From NCBI GenBank assembly GCA_007116645.1, contig SKIA01000012.1, positions 1-20,202 on the forward strand: a DNA stretch of 20,202 nt, read 5' to 3'. Below the pieces are notes generated by a model. That model made no database searches, had not been told where the DNA came from, and saw only the letters and a program-made list of their open reading frames with translations. The DNA comes from Candidatus Woesearchaeota archaeon. GTDB lineage: Archaea; Nanobdellota; Nanobdellia; Woesearchaeales; SKIA01. Shown here piece by piece: positions 13,671 to 19,754 of the stretch. Both the position numbers and the translations under genes were made by a program. The first letter of the stretch is position 1. Each line of letters opens with the position of its first letter.

Positions 13671-14370
13671 TTTTCACCTCCAAAAACGCTCGCACCAAAT
13701 ACTGTCCACCAAGCAAAATGAGTCCTCCTGCCACCCAGATATAAAAAAACTGTGGATAAAACACGATAAGCAAACACAACGCCACATAAATCGTCCCAGT
13801 AAATACGTGGCGAACGTGCTCAGTGTGAGAAGTCAGGTGCGCAATGCGATCAATGCCAGATACTAAGAGTGGATTCTTTTGCAACACTACCCACAAAGGA
13901 GACTTCTTTTTTGACCGAACCATATTCTGCTTTACCCGATGCCAAAAATCACTGAAAAAAATGATGTTGCAAAACAATGCGAGCACGATAAGCACCCAAA
14001 GATAGGATAAACTGCTATAGTAATCACCCCACGTCAAGAGCAGACCAATCTCATCCAAGAATAATCCAAGACCCGCCCCATACAGCACCGCTGCATGTGT
14101 GCGATTAAAGTACTGGGAGCCAACGATGGCAATCCAACCTCCAATACAGAGGAGCAAAAACCCGATGTAAAAGTGATGAATGTGATAACCGAACAAAATA
14201 ATGTTTGAGCCCACATAAAACTGTGTTTCCGGAAGTACACCTGCCTTTGCAGCAGCAGCGAACTCAGACTCTGCAGAACCCGCAAGCCACACGCTCAGAC
14301 GAATAAGCAATACGGAACCAAGAAAAGACGCGGCAATCAGAAACGGAAGTTGCTTATCGTCCTTGACCAT
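13657..14370 (-). CDS. 237-aa polytopic membrane protein with HxHH and DE motifs
   Basis: Hydrophobic segments lie at about 9-30, 52-85, 93-112, 121-140, 190-206 and 208-228, consistent with six or so membrane helices. Two motifs stand out: GYHIHHFYIG (61-70; H63, H65, H66) at a helix border and GLFLDEIGLLLTWGDYY (D106, E107), where His and acidic groups could meet and bind a metal. A basic cytoplasmic loop follows (VKQNMVRSKKKS, 146-157). I do not recognise a named family. The TATA box of this gene overlaps the stop codon of the DUF692 gene. The 52-aa membrane gene follows with overlap. Confidence 0.8.
   Translation of the reverse strand: MVKDDKQLPFLIAASFLGSVLLIRLSVWLAGSAESEFAAAAKAGVLPETQFYVGSNIILFGYHIHHFYIGFLLLCIGGWIAIVGSQYFNRTHAAVLYGAGLGLFLDEIGLLLTWGDYYSSLSYLWVLIVLALFCNIIFFSDFWHRVKQNMVRSKKKSPLWVVLQKNPLLVSGIDRIAHLTSHTEHVRHVFTGTIYVALCLLIVFYPQFFYIWVAGGLILLGGQYLVRAFLEVKNETS
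13674..13681 (-). promoter_or_regulatory. Perfect Shine-Dalgarno of the 52-aa gene
   Basis: GGAGGTGA on the minus strand, three bases from ATG 13670. It encodes part of LEVKNETS, the end of the upstream protein. Confidence 0.7.
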
Positions 14371-14390
14371 ACAACACAGAAGATAAACTC

Positions 14391-14400
14391 AATTTAAAAG
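14391..14400 (-). promoter_or_regulatory. TATA box of the 237-aa membrane gene, over a stop codon
   Basis: CTTTTAAATT on the minus strand contains the TAA (14394-14396) of the DUF692 gene and is centred 25 bases before ATG 14370. Confidence 0.65.
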
Positions 14401-15212
14401 TCTTGAGTGCGCTGACGAAAAATCTCTGCCTGCTTGATAAGCTCCTCAACGTGCTCACGAGGAGGCAGACCCGTGTACATCTCGAGTGTTACTGTCTTCA
14501 CAGGACTTTTTGCAAGGACTTTCTGACACAATAACAAGACTGCCTCAGACCACTCAGAGTCATCAAACGCGCTATGCGAGTCGCGCACATACTCGACGGG
14601 ACCAGAAGGGACAACAACGTGCAGTTGCTCAACGCGCCAATCAATGCTGTCAAGAACGGCAACACACCACGACACACACCCATCAATTGAAGAAGCGAAT
14701 TGAGACGCAGTAACAAGCAAATGACTAACATCACACAAGAGCCCAGCATCAACAAGTACTTCATGAACGTGAGCATCAAATAACTCATCATCACTAGTCA
14801 CACCAGGATGCCATTTTTCTGCATCAGGAGTTCCAGTTGGAAAGACGCATTGCAACTCCACCACAATAGATTTCTGAGGAAAAAGCTGAGTGAGAAACCG
14901 GATGTCTGAGCGAACACGAGCAGCACGCTCAGGCGAGTACCGTCTAGGAAGATGAAAACCTAGTGTTTGTGCGTCAGAGCGAGCGGCAAGTAAAAGCTCG
15001 TCAGAAAACTGCTCCTGAAAACCATCACTCCCAAGCGTAGGAACACCAGAACGCACGATGTTATGCAAGCTTACCCGCACTCCGGCCTCTTGCATGCGCA
15101 GCATGGCATCAATACCAGAGGTTTCAACCCCTGCAACATCAGAAGAAGTCACAAGCCGGAGCGCTTCGAGGTCCTCATCAATTCCAGGACACCACGAAAT
15201 ATACGGTTTCAT
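14394..15212 (-). CDS. DUF692 (MbnB/TglH/ChrH-like) TIM-barrel metalloprotein
   Basis: 272 aa from ATG 15212. The order of motifs fits the DUF692/UPF0276 family: VSLHNI (H50), SDAQTLGFHLP (D80, H87), VVELQCVF (E119), GLLCDVSHLLVTA (D161, H164; compare the family's LLLDVNNVYV), QLHVVVP (H198), VRDSHSAFDDSEW (D211, H213) and VTLEMYTGLPP (E244; compare LIEWDNDLPP). Characterised members (MbnB, TglH, ChrH) bind two or three irons and modify cysteines in peptides, usually with a partner protein. No partner or precursor peptide is evident nearby. It is divergent from the Mrp-like gene, sharing one TATA box. The frame stays open to 15311, but the TATA at 15231-15240 would then fall inside the gene. 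A xylose-isomerase-like barrel of other function is the alternative. Confidence 0.72.
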   Translation of the reverse strand: MKPYISWCPGIDEDLEALRLVTSSDVAGVETSGIDAMLRMQEAGVRVSLHNIVRSGVPTLGSDGFQEQFSDELLLAARSDAQTLGFHLPRRYSPERAARVRSDIRFLTQLFPQKSIVVELQCVFPTGTPDAEKWHPGVTSDDELFDAHVHEVLVDAGLLCDVSHLLVTASQFASSIDGCVSWCVAVLDSIDWRVEQLHVVVPSGPVEYVRDSHSAFDDSEWSEAVLLLCQKVLAKSPVKTVTLEMYTGLPPREHVEELIKQAEIFRQRTQDF

Positions 15213-15230
15213 ATCAGTAAGGACGAGAAG

Positions 15231-15240
15231 GGATATAAGT
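15231..15240. promoter_or_regulatory. Shared TATA box of the DUF692 and Mrp-like genes
   Basis: GGATATAAGT (CTTATAT on the other strand) is centred about 25 bases before the ATG at 15261 and 24 bases before the ATG at 15212. The start codons are 48 bases apart, leaving no room for two separate core promoters. Confidence 0.65.
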
Positions 15241-15260
15241 AGGTTTTCTTTCCTCAGCTT

Positions 15261-16025
15261 ATGCCACTTCCACAATTCACCCCGCAAGAACCAAAAGATC
15301 CTATCACGCAAGAAAAAGAACGCTTAGAACAAGCAATCAAACATATCCCGCAACGCATTGGCGTGCACGCAGGAAAAGGAGGTGTGGGAAAAACATTTGT
15401 TGCAACACAACTCGCACTCACACTCGCACAGACACGAACAGTAGGACTTATTGATGCGGATGTTGATTGTCCGAACGTCCCAGTAGCATACAACGTCCAA
15501 GATGAACTGCGCTTTTCTGAGTCAGGAAAACTCATGCCCATCATCCATAAGGGAGTAAAGATTGTCAGCACAGGATTCATGCAAGATCCAGACAATCCCA
15601 TCATTATTCGTGGACCCATAAAGCACCGCCTGTTAACAGACTTCATTGAGAAAACTGACTGGAAAGATGTTGAAACACTCATCTTTGACTTTCCACCAGG
15701 AACATCAGACGTTCCGTTAAGCGCGATGCAAGTCGCAAACCTCACCGGAATAATTATTGTAACAACACCACAAAAAAGTAGTTTGCAAGACGCAAAACGC
15801 GCAGCCGGAATGGCAACAAAAACAGGCGTTCGGATCATCGGCGTTGTTGAGAACATGGCAGGAGAAATCTTTGGAACAGGAGCAGGAAAACAACTTGCAC
15901 AAGAACTCGGCGTGCCATTCATCACAAGCATTCCACTCAGCAAAGAACTACGAGAAACTGCAGAGCAAGGAGAACTTGCACTTTCTAAAAAAACGCAAAA
16001 AGAACTTATGGATTGTCTAGCGTGA
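15261..16025 (+). CDS. Mrp/NBP35-type P-loop ATPase lacking the CxxC
   Basis: 254 aa. The deviant Walker A GKGGVGKT is at 38-45, Walker A' at IDADVDCPN (64-72), and the switch region at FDFPPGTSD (142-150). The C-terminal IFGTGAGKQLAQELGVPF...IPLSKELRETAEQGE is diagnostic of Mrp. Mrp proteins insert or carry Fe-S clusters using a CPxC placed between ENM and IFG. Here the text runs ENMAGEIFGTGAG (197-209) with that segment deleted. The remaining Cys are C70 and C252. The 3' end overlaps the convergent [2Fe-2S] ferredoxin by 20 bases. It may still be an Fe-S factor through C70, or have become a different ATPase. Confidence 0.88.
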   Translation: MPLPQFTPQEPKDPITQEKERLEQAIKHIPQRIGVHAGKGGVGKTFVATQLALTLAQTRTVGLIDADVDCPNVPVAYNVQDELRFSESGKLMPIIHKGVKIVSTGFMQDPDNPIIIRGPIKHRLLTDFIEKTDWKDVETLIFDFPPGTSDVPLSAMQVANLTGIIIVTTPQKSSLQDAKRAAGMATKTGVRIIGVVENMAGEIFGTGAGKQLAQELGVPFITSIPLSKELRETAEQGELALSKKTQKELMDCLA

Positions 16026-16287
16026 CATCGCCGTGAACTGTGCATTGGCACAATAAGCGGTGTGTGCCATCGTCAGCACCAAACATCTCAAGAGTTTGCG
16101 ACTCGCGAGGACCAGGAGCAGACAAGTTCTCATTACCAGAAACAATTTTTGTGATGCAGGTTCCGCACACACCATTAGCACAGCCAAAGGGTACTGAAGA
16201 ACCGTTCTGTTTTGCTACATCAACCATTTTCGCTCCCTCAGGCGCGTCAACAGTCATTTCGTCCATTGCAAACTCTACTTTTACCAT
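16006..16287 (-). CDS. Plant-type [2Fe-2S] ferredoxin
   Basis: 93 aa beta-grasp ferredoxin. Cluster ligands are C36, C41 and C44 in GCANGVCGTC and C80 in RLLCQC. C82 is an extra Cys. The length and spacing (Cx4Cx2C...C) match the family. It would pass single electrons to oxygenases or reductases; no partner is adjacent. It is convergent with the Mrp-like ATPase, which may reflect a shared Fe-S theme but not co-transcription. Confidence 0.92.
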   Translation of the reverse strand: MVKVEFAMDEMTVDAPEGAKMVDVAKQNGSSVPFGCANGVCGTCITKIVSGNENLSAPGPRESQTLEMFGADDGTHRLLCQCTVHGDVTLDNP

Positions 16288-16308
16288 ATCATCACTGTTC
16301 TTTAATCA

Positions 16309-16318
16309 GATAAAAGCC
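16309..16318 (-). promoter_or_regulatory. TATA box of the [2Fe-2S] ferredoxin
   Basis: GGCTTTTATC on the minus strand, centred 26 bases before ATG 16287 and one base past the upstream TAA (16320-16322). Confidence 0.55.
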
Positions 16319-16319
16319 T

Positions 16320-16502
16320 TTACTTTTTCTTCTTAGTCTTCGGCAATACAAACAGCACACCAACGATGACCGCAGCCCAGCCAACAAGCACTGCAAGCCA
16401 CGGAGCTCCGCCAAACGACAAGTAGCGATACAGTTGCGGGATGCCAAGCATAAGTCCGCCAAAAATCAGAAGAGAAGTTGCCCAAAGAGTTAGTTTTTCC
16501 AT
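16320..16502 (-). CDS. 60-aa two-helix membrane protein
   Basis: From ATG 16502: MEKLTLWATSLLIFGGLML... Two membrane helices (about 5-23 and 34-53, WLAVLVGWAAVIVGVLFVL) are joined by a short loop (YRYLSFGGAPW) and followed by a basic KTKKKK tail, so both ends should be cytoplasmic. The frame opens five codons earlier (16517), but the TATA box is 25 bases from 16502. I recognise no family; the fold resembles generic small archaeal membrane proteins. Confidence 0.72.
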   Translation of the reverse strand: MEKLTLWATSLLIFGGLMLGIPQLYRYLSFGGAPWLAVLVGWAAVIVGVLFVLPKTKKKK

Positions 16503-16523
16503 ACACATACAGAGCAATGCTAA

Positions 16524-16530
16524 CTTATAT
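16524..16530 (-). promoter_or_regulatory. TATA box of the 60-aa membrane gene
   Basis: ATATAAG on the minus strand, two bases after the TAA of the deoxyhypusine synthase gene and 25 bases before ATG 16502. Confidence 0.65.
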
Positions 16531-16532
16531 CC

Positions 16533-17516
16533 TTATCGGGAGCGTTCCCACTCAGCCCAAGAAACTGCGAGCAAAGGAAATGCGATGGTAGCATCGCAAT
16601 GCACCTTGACAGTAAGCGCTTTTGTTGAGACTTTCGCCCAAGAAACTGCTTCGTCAGGCCGCGCGCCGCTATCAGAACCGTCAAATTCTTCGCCCGTATT
16701 GATAAAGACAGCATAGTCAAGGCCGTCACGTAAAATGTTGTTGAGAAGCGTGAAGTGTTTTGCAATTCCTCCGCCAAGAATAACTGCGCCCGTAGAGTCT
16801 GCATTCAAAGCAATATCAGTTATTGCTTTTGCTTCGCGAGCGATATCAACAACGAACTCTTTATCTGAGTGCGATCGGAAATAAAAGAGCTGGCCAAAGC
16901 TTCCGTCTTGGATGCCCGGGCAAAACACAGGAATGTCATTGCGAGCAGCCCAGCTTAAGATCGATTCATCATTATCAAGGCGCGCTCCTACGACTTTGAG
17001 AAGCTCAAGTGGAGTAACCTTTTTTTGCTTAGAAAACACGTCGTCAAGGAGCGGCGATAAAAACTTGTCAAGCTCTGCGTAGCGATCAGTAGGAACAAAG
17101 ATGTTTCCGATGCGATGAATCGATTCGTCAAACAAAAGTTTTCCTTGCGCATGAAACGAGCCAAGCTTGAAAGGTTTGAAACATTTCATCACGTCCTCTT
17201 CAACGCCGCCAGCATTGGTGACGAGCACATCAATATAGTTGTTTTTTACGAGGTGGACAATGAGTTCTCGCAAGCCAGACGACACCATGTTCCCGGTGAA
17301 TGTGAAAAAAATAGTGGCGTTTTCTCGGCGCATCGCCTTGATGATCTCAAGGGCTCTTGCAAGATGTGATGCTTGAAAGCCAATAGTTGCGTATTTTTCA
17401 AGTAAGCCAGAAGCCGATAAGTTCTCGTCAAGAGAAAATCCTTTGATATCGGGATGGTCTTTTAAGTCGTTTACGGGCGCCGGACGGTGTCCAAGGCGCA
17501 CAAAGTCGTCAGTCAT
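16533..17516 (-). CDS. dys: Deoxyhypusine synthase
   Basis: 327 aa from ATG 17516. The enzyme transfers the aminobutyl group of spermidine to a lysine of initiation factor aIF5A, using NAD. NAD-site segments TFTGNMVSSGLREL (72-85) and TNAGGVEEDVMK (100-111) are present. H254 (GGGIAKHF) and the EFDGSDSGARPDEAVSWAK block end with the active-site Lys K295. The closing DATIAFPLL (308-316) is typical. Family signatures are intact, so activity is expected. The open frame extends to 17609, but that stretch is unlike the family and overlaps the divergent promoter. This is one of the clearest archaeal markers in the window. Confidence 0.95.
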   Translation of the reverse strand: MTDDFVRLGHRPAPVNDLKDHPDIKGFSLDENLSASGLLEKYATIGFQASHLARALEIIKAMRRENATIFFTFTGNMVSSGLRELIVHLVKNNYIDVLVTNAGGVEEDVMKCFKPFKLGSFHAQGKLLFDESIHRIGNIFVPTDRYAELDKFLSPLLDDVFSKQKKVTPLELLKVVGARLDNDESILSWAARNDIPVFCPGIQDGSFGQLFYFRSHSDKEFVVDIAREAKAITDIALNADSTGAVILGGGIAKHFTLLNNILRDGLDYAVFINTGEEFDGSDSGARPDEAVSWAKVSTKALTVKVHCDATIAFPLLAVSWAEWERSR

Positions 17517-17537
17517 ACACAAAAGAAGTGAAACGGA

Positions 17538-17549
17538 CTTTAAAAAATA
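17538..17549 (-). promoter_or_regulatory. TATA box of deoxyhypusine synthase
   Basis: TATTTTTTAAAG on the minus strand; its TTTAAA core is 25 bases before ATG 17516. Confidence 0.55.
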
Positions 17550-17558
17550 CACACGCAA

Positions 17559-17567
17559 CCTATAAAG
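17559..17567 (+). promoter_or_regulatory. TATA box of the first Nudix-fold gene
   Basis: CCTATAAAG, centred about 26 bases before ATG 17590. Confidence 0.65.
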
Positions 17568-17589
17568 ACCGCAAGCAATTTCCCACTGT

Positions 17590-18123
17590 ATGAGCACCGG
17601 ACAAGTCACTGCAGGATTTCCATTATACCGAGTGAACGGAGAAACACAACTCTTTATGCCAACAACAAGCTATACAAGAGTAGATGACTATGGAAACGTC
17701 CGAATCCCACGATTCGCAGGTTGGCCAGTGCCTGTCGGAACAGAAGTACTCCAAGGAGAGCATTTTCTTGAAGCACTTTACAGAGCATTTCGAGAAAAAA
17801 CCACTCACCCAGAGCTGCACGCGCACAATACTAACGCACAAATGATGGGGTTTAAATCGTTTAGCAGAGACGATGAGCTAATTGATATCAACTATTTTCG
17901 TTTTGCCGCACACGTGCCAGAAATCAGGATTAGACCAGGCATAGGGTACGACTCAGGAACATGGAATACGGCTGAAGGATGGATCAGACATCTTTCCAGC
18001 AACGAATTCTTAAAACAACGAGAGAAAAAGCTTTCTAAAACCGAACAAGAGCACGGACTGAGAAGACTCACAAACGAGCGACCAAATCAAATGATGAGCA
18101 TGCTCAGACGACTGGGCAGATAA
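17590..18123 (+). CDS. Degenerate Nudix-fold protein A
   Basis: 177 aa. The outline is Nudix-like: an N-terminal strand (TAGFPLYRVNGETQLFM), then a box region 50-71 (GTEVLQGEHFLEALYRAFREKT) and later strands (GFKSF...DINYFRFAAHV). The metal-binding R-E-U-x-E-E is altered to R65-A-F-R-E-K70, so the first catalytic Glu is Ala and the last is Lys. Hydrolase activity is therefore doubtful. The C-terminal extension (140-177) is basic and helical (EHGLRRLTNERPNQMMSMLR). The next gene encodes a second protein with the same fold, length and R-A-F change. Divergent from deoxyhypusine synthase. The assignment to Nudix is from motif layout and is moderate. Confidence 0.6.
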   Translation: MSTGQVTAGFPLYRVNGETQLFMPTTSYTRVDDYGNVRIPRFAGWPVPVGTEVLQGEHFLEALYRAFREKTTHPELHAHNTNAQMMGFKSFSRDDELIDINYFRFAAHVPEIRIRPGIGYDSGTWNTAEGWIRHLSSNEFLKQREKKLSKTEQEHGLRRLTNERPNQMMSMLRRLGR

Positions 18124-18173
18124 CAAAGCGAACACTTCTAACCACTCGCGAGAAGTACCATTTTCAAAGCATT

Positions 18174-18181
18174 CATAAATA
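18174..18181 (+). promoter_or_regulatory. TATA box of the second Nudix-fold gene
   Basis: CATAAATA, centred 25 bases before ATG 18202. The ATG at 18197 hits a stop after one codon and is excluded. Confidence 0.6.
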
Positions 18182-18201
18182 CGAGTAAATTTCCTTATGA
18201 G

Positions 18202-18729
18202 ATGAAAACAAAAGCAGCAGCAATACTACCCATATATGAAAGCGCACAAGGCATACAAGTAGTGCTAGGACACCTACGACCCCTACACCCAGATAGAAGA
18301 TACTCACCCGTTCCAAACATACGAGACCACGGAGGAGAATGGATCGCGCTTGCAACACGACTTCGCACAAATGAAGAGCCTACACACGCAGCAAGAAGAG
18401 CGTTCTATCAAAATACCGCAGGGGCCAAAATCGGCGACTTAGAATTATTAACACAATATCAAGACCCAGCAAGAGGACTTCACATTGATTTTTACACAAG
18501 TCATATCATGGGATCATCCATAAAATCAGCAGGAAATAAGTACTTTGAACTCAAAGCAAACACCCCGCAAGACTGGATTACCCACATACACTCAAGACCT
18601 GGAAATCTGGATGCTAATGGGACATTAAGCTTGGCCGCGCAAGAAATTGGGCTTGCACAAGCACCCGCAAGAAGAATCCCGCAAGGAACAGTACAAGCAC
18701 TCGAAGAACTTGCAAGAATGTATCGCTAA
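18202..18729 (+). CDS. Degenerate Nudix-fold protein B
   Basis: 175 aa. The start KAAAILPIYESAQGIQVVLGHLRP is a typical first Nudix strand pair. HGGEWIALATR (43-53) matches the GG-E/W strand before the box. The box helix reads EEPTHAARRAFYQNTAGAK (58-76), where R-E-U-x-E-E-x-G has become R66-A-F-Y-Q-N-T-A-G, with all catalytic Glu lost. Later strands (LELLTQYQDPARGLHIDFYTSHI) fit the fold. The C-terminus is helical (VQALEELARMYR). It probably binds rather than hydrolyses a nucleotide-like ligand, by analogy with other inactive Nudix proteins. It has its own promoter, separated from protein A by 78 bases. Confidence 0.65.
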   Translation: MKTKAAAILPIYESAQGIQVVLGHLRPLHPDRRYSPVPNIRDHGGEWIALATRLRTNEEPTHAARRAFYQNTAGAKIGDLELLTQYQDPARGLHIDFYTSHIMGSSIKSAGNKYFELKANTPQDWITHIHSRPGNLDANGTLSLAAQEIGLAQAPARRIPQGTVQALEELARMYR

Positions 18730-18730
18730 A

Positions 18731-18738
18731 GTTATAAC
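18731..18738 (+). promoter_or_regulatory. TATA box of the PfkB-ahcY unit
   Basis: GTTATAAC, one base after the TAA at 18727-18729 and 25 bases before the GTG start at 18760. Confidence 0.65.
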
Positions 18739-18759
18739 CCCCACTCTATCAACCACACT

Positions 18760-19752
18760 GTGAAACAGTTTGATGTAGTCGGAATTGGCAATCCACTCCT
18801 TGATCTAGTGTACGAAGTAGACGAAGAGTTTCTTGCTGAGGTAGAGCTCTCAAAAGCAGGAATGTTTCTTATCTCTCAAGAACAAAGCCAAACGTTACTT
18901 GATCGCCTAGAAAACATTTCAAGAGTAGTCGGGCCAGGAGGTAGTGCAGCAAACACTGTCACAGGAGTCGCGCTTCTTGGAGGAAAATCACTTCTTATGG
19001 GAATGGTAGGGCGTGATGGACATGCAGAATTGTATGATTCGTGCCTGTGCACTTCAGGAGCGCAAGCTCGATTCTCTTTTGACTCGCTTCCTACAGGACA
19101 TGCCATCGCACTCATCACCCCTGATGGTGAGCGAACATTTGCAGTATATCTTGGAGCTGCCATGCAGTTTCGAGAACAACACGTGGACCGAGATAGCATT
19201 TCGCAAAGTAAGTTCTTGCACATAGAAGGATACCAGCTTGAAGGAGAACAACTCGCTGCTGCCAAAGCAGCCATGAAACATGCTAAAGAACGAAACACCA
19301 AAGTATCCATAGACCTTGCAGACCCGCACCTTATTGGACGAGCAAAAACAGATATGCAAAGACTCGTTGCAGCGTATGCAGACATTATTTTTCTCAATGA
19401 AGAAGAAGCCCATGCATACACGGGAAAGCGTGGAGAAGAAGCACTACAAGAACTCGCAAAAGAATGTGATACAGTCTTTCTTAAGCTCGGAGAGAAAGGA
19501 AGCTTGGTGTGGCACAACCAAGAAATAACGCATATCCCAGCACAACAAGTCACCGTAGAGAATCTGAATGGCGCAGGCGATGGATACGCAGCAGGAGTCC
19601 TATACGCTCTGGCCCGAGAACATTCACCTGTCAAAGCAGCCCACCTTGGCACTCTTGTTGCTGCACAAGTAGTCCAGAGCAGCACTGCCCGACCAGAAAA
19701 ACCCATCCATGTTCTAGCAAACGCATATAAAAGCTCAGAGAACACTGAGTAA
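18760..19752 (+). CDS. PfkB-family kinase, probable adenosine kinase
   Basis: 330 aa with a GTG start. Family features are GIGNPLLDL (8-16), the substrate-site GPGGSAANT (58-66), LNEEEAHAYTG (212-222) and the anion-hole/catalytic NLNGAGDGYAAG (268-279), with base D274. The PfkB signature is normally D-T-x-G-A-G-D; here it reads N-L-N-G-A-G-D, changing the flanking residues but keeping GAGD. The best substrate is adenosine, because ahcY starts two bases after the stop. The pair would remove the products of SAM-dependent methylation. Ribokinase-type or other nucleoside kinase activity cannot be excluded from sequence alone. Confidence 0.85.
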   Translation: MKQFDVVGIGNPLLDLVYEVDEEFLAEVELSKAGMFLISQEQSQTLLDRLENISRVVGPGGSAANTVTGVALLGGKSLLMGMVGRDGHAELYDSCLCTSGAQARFSFDSLPTGHAIALITPDGERTFAVYLGAAMQFREQHVDRDSISQSKFLHIEGYQLEGEQLAAAKAAMKHAKERNTKVSIDLADPHLIGRAKTDMQRLVAAYADIIFLNEEEAHAYTGKRGEEALQELAKECDTVFLKLGEKGSLVWHNQEITHIPAQQVTVENLNGAGDGYAAGVLYALAREHSPVKAAHLGTLVAAQVVQSSTARPEKPIHVLANAYKSSENTE

Positions 19753-19754
19753 CT

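Noticed and set aside
15254..16051. 265-aa antisense open frame across the Mrp-like gene
   Set aside because: Shadow of a clear P-loop ATPase; no start signals and low-complexity Ser/Cys/Met translation.
17517..17609. 31-codon N-terminal extension of deoxyhypusine synthase
   Set aside because: It crosses the divergent promoter region and is unlike the family; the TATA box places the start at 17516.
18134..18156. Inverted repeat ACTTCT...AGAAGT with an inner CTCGCGAG palindrome between the Nudix-fold genes
   Set aside because: Short stem with an 11-base loop and no adjacent T run; could arise by chance. Noted only as a possible operator.
18876..19745. 289-aa antisense open frame across the PfkB gene
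   Set aside because: It mirrors a well-supported kinase gene, and its Ser/Arg/Pro-rich translation matches no fold; codon bias of the sense gene leaves the antisense frame open.
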